This document shows positions 25,204 through 31,964 of a stretch of DNA of 64,000 nt, in pieces (position 1 is the first letter of the stretch; the number at the start of each line of letters is the position of its first letter). This stretch comes from Peredibacter starrii (GTDB taxonomy: Bacteria > Bdellovibrionota > Bacteriovoracia > Bacteriovoracales > Bacteriovoracaceae). The stretch is from positions 3,348,001 through 3,412,000 of the forward strand of contig NZ_CP139487.1 of the NCBI RefSeq assembly GCF_034259205.1, in the 5' to 3' direction. The position numbers and the translations under genes were made by a program. The notes beneath the pieces were generated by a model. The model saw only the letters and a program-made list of their open reading frames with translations, was not told the DNA's origin and made no database searches.

Positions 25204-26661
25204 TTAATATTGAATGCTCGTTGGTATCTCATCGACTGGCATGTAATTTTTTATTGTCAGCTTACTTTCAATTTCTTTCATGCGCTTTTTGAAATCACTG
25301 ACATGCTGATTGAGATGAGGTTGTTTAAAACCATAATCAACTTTCATGAGATCACTCACGTTCCATGTTTCATAGAACAAACGATTCGCCATGATCCATT
25401 TTGTTTGATCAATAATCGTCAGGGCCTTTTTGTGATTGAATTTAAAATCAGGATTTTTAAATTCAGGGCTGCCGATTCGTAAACGCATTGGATTGTGATA
25501 AACAGGAATTTCCGAATATGTTCTATGATCAGTGGCGTGTCCGAGAGTTAAATCCCAGATTAAAACCGCCACGGCCTTGACAAAATTATCTCTCTCCCAA
25601 ATTTCTACTCCATCCGGAAAGCTCGGCATGAAGGAATTAATATAATTCGCCCATTGAGTGACGACTTCATCTCCGCGTGGGATTTCCTTTAAAACATTTT
25701 TCGCCAATTCATAATAGGCCGGATAATAGGCATCATGAAAATTGCCAAAATCAGAGAGACACTTTTTTGGGCCAGATAGTGGATAAGTATATGGCTGATA
25801 AGATGGATTTCCTTTAATCCCTTTGTACCCAACGACTAAAAGGTCGCGTAGACTTTCACTGGTTGCAGGGAAAGGTCCGTAAATCATCCACCATTTATTT
25901 TCCAGTAGCGATGTTGGATTGTTCAAAACCTGGTAATCCAACTTCAATGTAATATCGAAATGAGGAATTAAAAATTGAAATAGCAGGTGATCTGTCGGTA
26001 CTGACGTTTTGGTAATGGCATTAATAGCATCCATTGGAAAATGGAGCTTTGGGTGTTCCACGACATTGATATGAACAGAGGCCCCTTGAATACAAATGAA
26101 TTTTGCAAGCGCCCAGAGATCTCCGTCATTGGGATCGACAACATAATTGCGAAGATTGATCGCCACTGGTTTTGCGTTCTTCCCATCGACCTCAAAGAGC
26201 GTAATGGATTTTTCACAGTGAAGTCCTTCGATAGGAGTCAATAAATCCATCGCCGAAAAATCGACCACATAATAAGTTTTCGATCTGTCGATATAACCAG
26301 AGAAGATTTTTCTTACGTTGAATGAAAGCTCATCCTTCAAATATTTTGCATAACAAGTATGGAAGAACAGATTTTTAAACTCTTCATTACTCAGAGGCTT
26401 TAATCCTCCATACCAAAGAGATCTACATAAAGCTCTTGGAGTATAAAATGCCAGATCCCATAAATAACGTGATCCAACTTTCATCCACCATCTGAATGTC
26501 TCAGAGAAAGGCAAATGTAAAACTGCAGGGACTTCCCCTATTGGGTGATTGGCAGATGGTTGAGGCCATGGGCCACCACGATTGTATAAAAACTTTTGTG
26601 GGGGCAATTCATTGAGATCTTTTTCGAGTTCTGGATTCTCTAATTTAAGGGCCGAAGACAT
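25204..26661 (-). CDS. Short lipoxygenase-fold protein
   Basis: The 485-residue protein has no signal peptide. Its central helix resembles the lipoxygenase iron helix: W183ALAK187 then H197, H203, H207 and D211 (VHINVVEHPKLHFPMD), followed by DHLLFQFLIPHFDITLKLDY like the HPxxxLLxPH region. A second motif near the end, LTLGHATDH (H375, H379), occupies the place of the third iron histidine and its N partner, and the chain ends EIPTSIQY where lipoxygenases end G-I-P-N-S-I-x-I with the terminal carboxylate as ligand. Lipoxygenases dioxygenate polyunsaturated fatty acids. It is short for the family (bacterial members are about 600-700 residues), the first His pair spacing differs and the terminal residue is Tyr, so activity is uncertain. 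Confidence 0.68.
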   Translation of the reverse strand: MSSALKLENPELEKDLNELPPQKFLYNRGGPWPQPSANHPIGEVPAVLHLPFSETFRWWMKVGSRYLWDLAFYTPRALCRSLWYGGLKPLSNEEFKNLFFHTCYAKYLKDELSFNVRKIFSGYIDRSKTYYVVDFSAMDLLTPIEGLHCEKSITLFEVDGKNAKPVAINLRNYVVDPNDGDLWALAKFICIQGASVHINVVEHPKLHFPMDAINAITKTSVPTDHLLFQFLIPHFDITLKLDYQVLNNPTSLLENKWWMIYGPFPATSESLRDLLVVGYKGIKGNPSYQPYTYPLSGPKKCLSDFGNFHDAYYPAYYELAKNVLKEIPRGDEVVTQWANYINSFMPSFPDGVEIWERDNFVKAVAVLIWDLTLGHATDHRTYSEIPVYHNPMRLRIGSPEFKNPDFKFNHKKALTIIDQTKWIMANRLFYETWNVSDLMKVDYGFKQPHLNQHVSDFKKRMKEIESKLTIKNYMPVDEIPTSIQY

Positions 26662-26809
26662 AGAATGGCTCTCCTCATTTTAATTGCGAGAAACTATTCG
26701 CTAGAGAGATTATGAGAACGATGTGTCTTTTCACGAACTCAAGATTTCTTAATGAACGTTTTTGCCTAGTATCTCCATGGATTTATTGAGTTTAATCAAA
26801 TTGCCGTAA

Positions 26810-26830
26810 AATAAGTGTTAAACACTTATT
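26810..26830. promoter_or_regulatory. Inverted repeat before the phosphodiesterase gene
   Basis: Perfect 9-bp inverted repeat (aataagtgt-taa-acacttatt) ending 17 bases before the ATG at 26848. It could be an operator or an mRNA hairpin close to the ribosome site. Confidence 0.5.
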
Positions 26831-26847
26831 AATAACGAGAGTTAAAC

Positions 26848-28134
26848 ATGCACTATTTTTTGCTACTTAGTTGTTTTCTGTTCTCTACCCATACGTTTGC
26901 AAGCAAACGAGTCCTTGTGGTTTCTTGGGATGGTTTTCGTCCTGATTTTCTCACATCGGATACATTCAAAACTCCGAATACCAGAAAATTAATGAATGAA
27001 GGCGCCTACTCTTTGGATTTGGAATCTGTTAACCCTACTGTTACTTATCCTAATCACACTACGATGGTTACGGGTGTTCCATCATCTGTTCATGGAATTT
27101 TATCAAACACCGTTTTTGATTCAGCGAAAGGTCCGCTTGCGGCCTGGTATTGGGAAAGTAATAAAATCAAAACTCAACCTCTTTGGAAGCAAGCTTATGA
27201 AGAAGGCAAAAAAACTTCTATCCTTGGTTGGCCAGTAACCGTTGGAGGAAAAGCGACATGGTTTTTTCCGGAAATCTTTGCAGTTGCAGGAATGACTAAA
27301 ACAAATGAAGAGCTCATTAGAACAGCAAGCGATCCGGCCGCTCTCAAAGAAGTTGAGACTGCACTTAATGAGAAAATTCCAACAGAGAACGAGCTTCCTC
27401 ATGATCAGTGGTTGGTCAAAGCGGCAATCTATTTAGAGAATAAGCACCATCCTGACCTGCAACTAGTTCACCTTGCAAATGTGGATCATTGGCAACATGA
27501 ATCAGGTATCAACTCAAAGGAAACCATCGCTTCAGTTGAAGAAATGGATCGTCAGATTGGAGAAATAAGTGCGGCGGCCAAGAAAGAAAATGTATGTCTT
27601 ATTGTATTGGGAGATCACGGCCACGCGGATTTTCAATCAGTGTACAACATCAATTTTATTTTTAAGAAACATGGTCTGCTCAATATTAATGAGAAGAAAG
27701 AACTTGTTTCCTGGAAAGCAGTTGCTCACTCAAGCGGCGGGATGGCCGCTATTTATCTAAAACCTGAAGCTGATCGAAAAGCAGTTGAGAAGGTCCTCAA
27801 AAATGAATTAAAAAACGGCTTTGAAATTCTATCAAAAAATGGGTTTAAAACTCTCAACATCTATCCTGATGCTGACTTTGTTGTGATCGCCAAAATTGGA
27901 TACGGCATTAGCGGCGGTTTCAATAAGGACAAAGAAATCGACGTACAAACGACAACACATGCTAACCATGGATACTTGAGTTCATTGAAAGAAATGAAGA
28001 CTGTATTTTTGGCAAGCGGCTGTGGAATCAAACCAAAGAACATTGGAAAGATGAGTATGCTTCAAGTTGCTCCGACGATTGCTAAATTGTTGGGAATGAA
28101 GCTCAAGGCAGCGAAGAGTAAACCCGTGCTGTAA
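26848..28134 (+). CDS. Secreted NPP-type alkaline phosphatase-superfamily phosphodiesterase
   Basis: The 428-residue protein has a signal peptide (to about residue 18, HTFASKR) and the nucleotide pyrophosphatase/phosphodiesterase motifs in order: metal Asp28 in VSWDGFRPDFL, nucleophile Thr66 in NPTVTYPNHTTMVTG, metal residues in LANVDHWQHESG, LGDHGHADF and the final His in THANHGYLSS. These zinc enzymes cleave phosphodiester or pyrophosphate bonds of nucleotides or lipids, in the periplasm or outside the cell. Gene is monocistronic, with an inverted repeat upstream and a strong terminator downstream. Confidence 0.88.
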   Translation: MHYFLLLSCFLFSTHTFASKRVLVVSWDGFRPDFLTSDTFKTPNTRKLMNEGAYSLDLESVNPTVTYPNHTTMVTGVPSSVHGILSNTVFDSAKGPLAAWYWESNKIKTQPLWKQAYEEGKKTSILGWPVTVGGKATWFFPEIFAVAGMTKTNEELIRTASDPAALKEVETALNEKIPTENELPHDQWLVKAAIYLENKHHPDLQLVHLANVDHWQHESGINSKETIASVEEMDRQIGEISAAAKKENVCLIVLGDHGHADFQSVYNINFIFKKHGLLNINEKKELVSWKAVAHSSGGMAAIYLKPEADRKAVEKVLKNELKNGFEILSKNGFKTLNIYPDADFVVIAKIGYGISGGFNKDKEIDVQTTTHANHGYLSSLKEMKTVFLASGCGIKPKNIGKMSMLQVAPTIAKLLGMKLKAAKSKPVL

Positions 28135-28161
28135 ACAGCTTCCAAAGATACCATTAAAACA

Positions 28162-28190
28162 AAAAGCCTCACCGAAGTGAGGCTTTTTTT
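28162..28190 (+). terminator. Rho-independent terminator of the phosphodiesterase gene
   Basis: Stem aaaagcctcac / gtgaggctttt with a cgaa tetraloop, followed by a T-run to 28190. Confidence 0.9.
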
Positions 28191-28205
28191 ATCAATGTAA
28201 AATTA

Positions 28206-28631
28206 TTAATACAAATTCATGGCCAAATAGATATAAGAAATTGCAATTCCTATGCACAGCGGACTGTAAAATAACCTGTTATAGTGAACAAAAATTTCAG
28301 TCCATTTATTTTCAAAGTATGGAAGATATCCCCCTAGTCCTCTGATAAGAAAAATGATTGCAACCAGATAATTTAGAAATGGTAGATAGCTCCGTCCAGG
28401 GAAGGATGCATCTCGAATGCTAATGAAAGGAATTATTCCAGCTATGGTTAATCCTGAGGCCACTGTGTAACAAGCGCGGATTGAGGGAAACTTCTTTCCT
28501 TTGCCAAAGACTTTGTCGATAAGATCTTGCCTATCTACTCCTGGCCAATTTCCACCATGACCCCAATAAATGTGGATGGCAGCTAAAATTAGTAGAATGA
28601 CCATAATGAAAAGAGCAAAAGTATTTATCAT
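28206..28631 (-). CDS. DUF3995 integral membrane protein
   Basis: The ATG at 28629-28631 is chosen because the hydrophobic start MINTFALFIMVILLILAAIHIYWGHGG matches the DUF3995 family start; the longer frame from 28751 reads through a terminator hairpin. The 141-residue product has four TM helices, with the conserved HIYWGHGGNWPG and C-terminal RLFYSPLCIGIAISYIYL. Function unknown. It lies downstream of the arsenic operon but is separated from it by a terminator at 28698-28725. Confidence 0.75.
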   Translation of the reverse strand: MINTFALFIMVILLILAAIHIYWGHGGNWPGVDRQDLIDKVFGKGKKFPSIRACYTVASGLTIAGIIPFISIRDASFPGRSYLPFLNYLVAIIFLIRGLGGYLPYFENKWTEIFVHYNRLFYSPLCIGIAISYIYLAMNLY

Positions 28632-28697
28632 TCCCCTAGTATAGTTAGATGAATGTACGATTGAATTTAAATTATTGAACTTTGTAAAAACGGTCAA

Positions 28698-28725
28698 AAA
28701 AAAGGATCCAAGTGGATCCTTTTTT
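28698..28725. terminator. Terminator after the arsenic operon
   Basis: Stem aaaaaaggatcca / tggatcctttttt with a 2-base centre; A- and T-runs on both sides suit either direction. It lies 70 bases after the aquaporin stop on the minus strand. Confidence 0.8.
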
Positions 28726-28794
28726 AAATGGCGCACCAATCGGCGGGCCAATACGAACTTTCACATACAACATACTGATTACAAGTAAATAACA

Positions 28795-29442
28795 TCAAGT
28801 CTGAGGAATCGCTCTTAATACAACCCAAGCCACTATTGCTCCCAGTAGCTGTGCTGCAACAAATGGAAGATAATGATTAATTGCCATGCCTCCAAAGGAG
28901 TTAGTAAAGTTTCGCGCAAAGGTAACTGCCGGATTGGCAAATGAAGTTGAGGAAGTAAACCAGTAAGCAGAAGTAATATAGGCTGCAACACTCATAGGTG
29001 CAAACTCAACATGTTTTTTCCCTGCTAAGGCTATCGTGCAAATTAGACCAAATGTCGCAATCACTTCAGACAACAGTAAATGACTCCCTAAACGTTCAAT
29101 TTCTGAAAGCTGAAAAACTGGTAATTGAAAAATAACATGAGTAAGAATCACTCCCAAATACGCACCCGCCATTTGAGCTAAAATATAGCCAACAACTAGT
29201 TTTCGATCAATTTGCCCCCATAACATTTCTACCAGACTCACAACAGGGTTGATATGCGCACCTGAAATAGGGCCCAGGCACTGAATGAGAACAAAGAGAC
29301 CTGCCCCAGTGGCCAGAGAGTTTGCTAATAGTGCGAGTCCAACTTGCCCTGGGAATAAATTTTGCCCCATAATTCCTGAGCCAAGGACAATCATGACAAG
29401 AAATGCTGTTCCTAAAAATTCCGATACTATTTTTGCTTTCAT
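28795..29442 (-). CDS. aqpS: Aquaglyceroporin-type channel of the arsenic operon
   Basis: The 215-residue protein has six TM helices and both NPA-type boxes: GAHINPVVSLVEM in the first half and SFANPAVTFARNFT in the second; the first box is NPV instead of NPA. MIP-family channels in ars operons (AqpS) conduct arsenite out of the cell after arsenate reduction, replacing an ArsB pump. Its start overlaps the arsC stop by one base, and it is the last gene of the merR-arsI-arsC-aqpS unit. Confidence 0.87.
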   Translation of the reverse strand: MKAKIVSEFLGTAFLVMIVLGSGIMGQNLFPGQVGLALLANSLATGAGLFVLIQCLGPISGAHINPVVSLVEMLWGQIDRKLVVGYILAQMAGAYLGVILTHVIFQLPVFQLSEIERLGSHLLLSEVIATFGLICTIALAGKKHVEFAPMSVAAYITSAYWFTSSTSFANPAVTFARNFTNSFGGMAINHYLPFVAAQLLGAIVAWVVLRAIPQT

Positions 29443-29867
29443 TATTTATTGCCAAGGATTTGAGGAAGCTTTTTGATCGAAGCTTCAATCTCATCTCTTA
29501 CTCTCCGGTAAACATTGAGTACTTCTCCTTCATCTTTAATATCTTTCGTCAAAGCAGGTGGATCTTGAAAACCCACATGAATAATTGTCCCGCTAGGAAA
29601 ATATGGACAAGTCTCTTTGGCAGCATCACATACCGTTATAACATAATCAAATTTTACATCTGGAAGTTCTTCAACCGTTTTGGAGTGATGTGATGAAATA
29701 TCGACTCCAACCTCTTCCATCACTTTCATTGCTCTAACATTCATACCGTGCTTCTGTGTTCCGGCAGAATATACATTAAATACTTCTCCCCAATACTTTC
29801 GACAAAACCCTTCTGCCATTTGTGAACGACACGAGTTTCCAGTACAAAGAAACATGATATTTTTCAT
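29442..29867 (-). CDS. arsC: Thioredoxin-coupled arsenate reductase
   Basis: The 141-residue protein matches the low-molecular-weight phosphatase-like ArsC family: P-loop C8-TGNSC-R14-S, and the redox pair Cys80 and Cys87 in VITVCDAAKETCPYFPSG; all three reductase cysteines are present. It reduces arsenate to arsenite with thioredoxin as electron donor. ArsI lies just upstream (5 bases between) and the arsenite channel just downstream, so it sits in the expected pathway order. Confidence 0.93.
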   Translation of the reverse strand: MKNIMFLCTGNSCRSQMAEGFCRKYWGEVFNVYSAGTQKHGMNVRAMKVMEEVGVDISSHHSKTVEELPDVKFDYVITVCDAAKETCPYFPSGTIIHVGFQDPPALTKDIKDEGEVLNVYRRVRDEIEASIKKLPQILGNK

Positions 29868-29872
29868 AAAGC

Positions 29873-30322
29873 CTAACAGCAGCTTTTAACAGTGGATGTT
29901 TTTGGAACACAACAAGCACTTGTGGTAACCTTAGGAGTCTTTGGCTTTTCACTATATACTTCAGCATCGGCCATCGTTTGATATGTTTCCCAAGCAATAC
30001 CTGATGGGTCTTTCACCCAAGCCTTATTTGATTCAGCGTAACAGCAAGTTGTTGTTCCTTCTCCATAGACACCCAAATCCGCATTCTTTAGACGTTCAGT
30101 CAGTTCAGAGAGTTCATTGCCTTCATCAACTTGAAATCCAAGATGATCTACACCTTCTTCATTTGAGCGAGTAGAAATAGCAAAATTAATTCTGGGATCT
30201 TCAAGCATCCACTTTGCGTAATCTTCTTTCTGCTTTGTTGGTTTTTGCCCAAAAAGAGTTGAATAAAATTGAACTGATTGATGAATATCTTTTACACCGA
30301 CGTGAATATGAAATCGTTTCAT
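29873..30322 (-). CDS. arsI: ArsI/CadI-family glyoxalase-fold C-As lyase
   Basis: The 149-residue protein is a vicinal-oxygen-chelate (glyoxalase/bleomycin-resistance) fold: RFHIHVGVKDIHQSVQFYSTLFG, DHLGFQVDEG, and KDPSGIAWETY. The vicinal cysteines C93-C94 in GTTTCCYAESNKAW are the arsenic-binding pair of ArsI; His60 and Glu112 are at the iron-ligand positions. ArsI demethylates trivalent organoarsenicals such as methylarsenite; CadI homologues respond to cadmium. The C-terminal tail adds two more Cys pairs (SACCVP and KSCC). A strong aaggagg site precedes the ATG, and it follows merR by 13 bases. Confidence 0.87.
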   Translation of the reverse strand: MKRFHIHVGVKDIHQSVQFYSTLFGQKPTKQKEDYAKWMLEDPRINFAISTRSNEEGVDHLGFQVDEGNELSELTERLKNADLGVYGEGTTTCCYAESNKAWVKDPSGIAWETYQTMADAEVYSEKPKTPKVTTSACCVPKTSTVKSCC

Positions 30323-30335
30323 AAAATCCTCCTTC

Positions 30336-30752
30336 TTAACATTTGCAGCCTAATCCGGCCGCAAAACATTCTTGAACTTTGTATTGTTTAACTTGATCCT
30401 GGCTGGCATCACAAGCGCATGCTAACTTCTCTAAGCTTGCTTTCATTCTATTTAGATCGGCGATCTTTGCCTTTATCTCTTCAATCTTCGCTTCAGTTTT
30501 AACTTTTACAGTTCCACAGGTCATTCTTGGTTTTGTATTTAGCTCAAGTAGTTCTTTGACCTCATTAAGCGTAAATCCTAAATCCTGAGCACGTTTAATG
30601 AACCCAATCCTCTGTGCATCTTCTTCGTTGTAAGTTCTGAATGCACCAGTTGCTTTTGGTTCTCGAAGTAGATTTTTTCTCTGGTAGAAACGCACTGTCT
30701 CTACTCCTACTCCTGCCATCTCTGCTAATTTACCGATTGTTATCTTTTCCAT
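30336..30752 (-). CDS. merR: MerR-family metal-sensing regulator
   Basis: The 138-residue protein has a MerR winged helix (TIGKLAEMAGVGVETVRFYQRKNLL...AFRTYNEEDAQRI), a long dimerisation helix with EIKAKIADLNRMKASLEKL, and cysteines at 79, 112, 114, 129, 136 and 138. Cys79, Cys112/114 and a C-terminal Cys resemble the three ligand positions of mercury MerR (82, 117, 126). It is the first gene of an arsenic operon that has no mercury genes, so I infer that it senses arsenite or a related soft metal. Its own promoter carries a perfect dyad (30760-30790), implying autoregulation. The symbol names the family, not the ligand. Confidence 0.85.
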   Translation of the reverse strand: MEKITIGKLAEMAGVGVETVRFYQRKNLLREPKATGAFRTYNEEDAQRIGFIKRAQDLGFTLNEVKELLELNTKPRMTCGTVKVKTEAKIEEIKAKIADLNRMKASLEKLACACDASQDQVKQYKVQECFAAGLGCKC

Positions 30753-30759
30753 AAATCTA

Positions 30760-30790
30760 TATTAACATCCGTACTATAGTACGGAGTCAA
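30760..30790 (-). promoter_or_regulatory. MerR-type promoter and operator of the arsenic operon
   Basis: On the minus strand a -35 TTGACT (30785-30790) and a -10 TTAATA (30760-30765) are separated by 19 bases; taking TAATAT instead gives 20. The long spacer holds a perfect 16-bp palindrome (ccgtactatagtacgg, 30769-30784). Overlong spacing with a central dyad is the classic arrangement for activation by DNA distortion by a MerR regulator. The expected start site lies within a few bases of the merR ATG at 30752. Confidence 0.87.
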
Positions 30791-30869
30791 CACGCTATTT
30801 ATTGAAGCGTTTTAAAAAAGATAGTTACTGGATTAAATAAGTTCGTATTTGGTAGCGAATAGTGAGGAA

Positions 30870-30946
30870 TGGCGCACCCTGAGAGATTCGAACTCCCGAC
30901 CAATTGGTTCGAAGCCAACTACTCTATCCAGCTGAGCTAAGGGTGC
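30870..30946 (-). tRNA. tRNA-Arg (anticodon TCG)
   Basis: A complete cloverleaf reads on the minus strand: acceptor GCACCCT/AGGGTGC, D stem GCTC/GAGT, anticodon stem GTTGG/CCAAT with loop CTTCGAA (anticodon at 30910-30912), T arm GGGAG-TTCGAAT-CTCTC, discriminator G and an encoded CCA. No other tRNA is adjacent. Confidence 0.95.
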
Positions 30947-30991
30947 GTTGCCAGAAATCTTACTAATTCCGCCAATCTCTGGCCAGAAGAA

Positions 30992-31921
30992 CTACTTTAA
31001 GACTTGGTTTTTTGGAGTTTCATGTCTCAACGCGGCCAACAGATTTTCGGCCGCCACTCTCACCATCCCCACTCTTGTAGCATCGGTAGCAGACCCAATA
31101 TGCGGAGTGAGAACAACGTTTTTAAGCTCAAATAATGGCGAGGTCATAGGTAGCGGCTCGACCTCGAACACATCCAGACCAGCGGCTCTGATCTCCTTAT
31201 TCTTGAGCGCTTCGTACAATGCCGCTTCATCCACAATTGGCCCACGAGCAGCATTAATAAGAATCGCGTCCTTCTTCATTAACTCAAGCTCACGTTTGCC
31301 AATTAAACCCTTAGTCTCTGAACTTAAGGGCAAGATCACCATCACGAAGTCAGACGTCTTTAAAAGCTCATCTAGACCCATATGGGTCGCTGGAAAGGGC
31401 AAGTGGTTCTTTTTCGTGCGAGTATGGTAACTGATCGTCATATCAAAACCAAAATGAGCACGCTTGGCGATGGCCTGGCCAATACCACCAAGACCAATGA
31501 GACCCAGTCTTTTTCCATGAATATCAGTTCCAAAAATTTCTTCTGTAACTCCACCCTTCCAATTCCCCGACTTCATCCATTCCTGGGCCTCGGGAATTCT
31601 TCGAGCAGTTGCCATGAGTAAGCCAAAAGCAAGATCCGCTGTGGTTTCATTCAAAACATGCGGAGTATTCGTAAGAACAATTCCTCGTTCTTTAATTAAG
31701 TTCAGATCACAACCATCGTACCCTACCGAAGTGAGAGCAATGACTTTCAAATTAGGAGCGGCATCCAGAAAAGCTTTGTCCGCTTTAAGTCCCAACCCAA
31801 AAATGGCCTTGGCCTCTTTCAAGTATTCCGGAAATTTCGGATCATTCATTTCAACGCAGACAACGTCCTTAACAAGCTCTTTAGCAACGGACTTCATCCA
31901 TTTATTCGTATACAAAATCAT
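30992..31921 (-). CDS. D-2-hydroxyacid dehydrogenase
   Basis: I use the ATG at 31919-31921 (309 residues); a TTG at 31942 is in frame but lies in the terminator of the gene upstream. The protein has the family's Rossmann motif LGLIGLGGIGQAIAKRA, signature VMVILPLSSETKGLIGKRELELMK, catalytic Arg in NAARGPIVDEAAL, Glu in DVFEVEP and the H in TPHIGSAT. It reduces 2-keto acids such as glyoxylate or hydroxypyruvate with NAD(P)H (GhrB-like); substrate preference cannot be told. Monocistronic. Confidence 0.88.
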   Translation of the reverse strand: MILYTNKWMKSVAKELVKDVVCVEMNDPKFPEYLKEAKAIFGLGLKADKAFLDAAPNLKVIALTSVGYDGCDLNLIKERGIVLTNTPHVLNETTADLAFGLLMATARRIPEAQEWMKSGNWKGGVTEEIFGTDIHGKRLGLIGLGGIGQAIAKRAHFGFDMTISYHTRTKKNHLPFPATHMGLDELLKTSDFVMVILPLSSETKGLIGKRELELMKKDAILINAARGPIVDEAALYEALKNKEIRAAGLDVFEVEPLPMTSPLFELKNVVLTPHIGSATDATRVGMVRVAAENLLAALRHETPKNQVLK

Positions 31922-31940
31922 TTGGGATTCCCAGAAAATC

Positions 31941-31962
31941 AAAAGGGCCCGAAGGCCCCTTT
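31941..31962 (-). terminator. Terminator after the LysM protein gene
   Basis: On the minus strand the stem aaaggggcc / ggccctttt closes a TTCG tetraloop and runs into TTTTGATTTT, immediately after the LysM gene stop at 31965. Confidence 0.85.
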
Positions 31963-31964
31963 GA

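Noticed and set aside
30336-30752. A mercury resistance operon
   Set aside because: Only the MerR-like regulator resembles one. No merA, merT or merP; the neighbours are arsenic genes.
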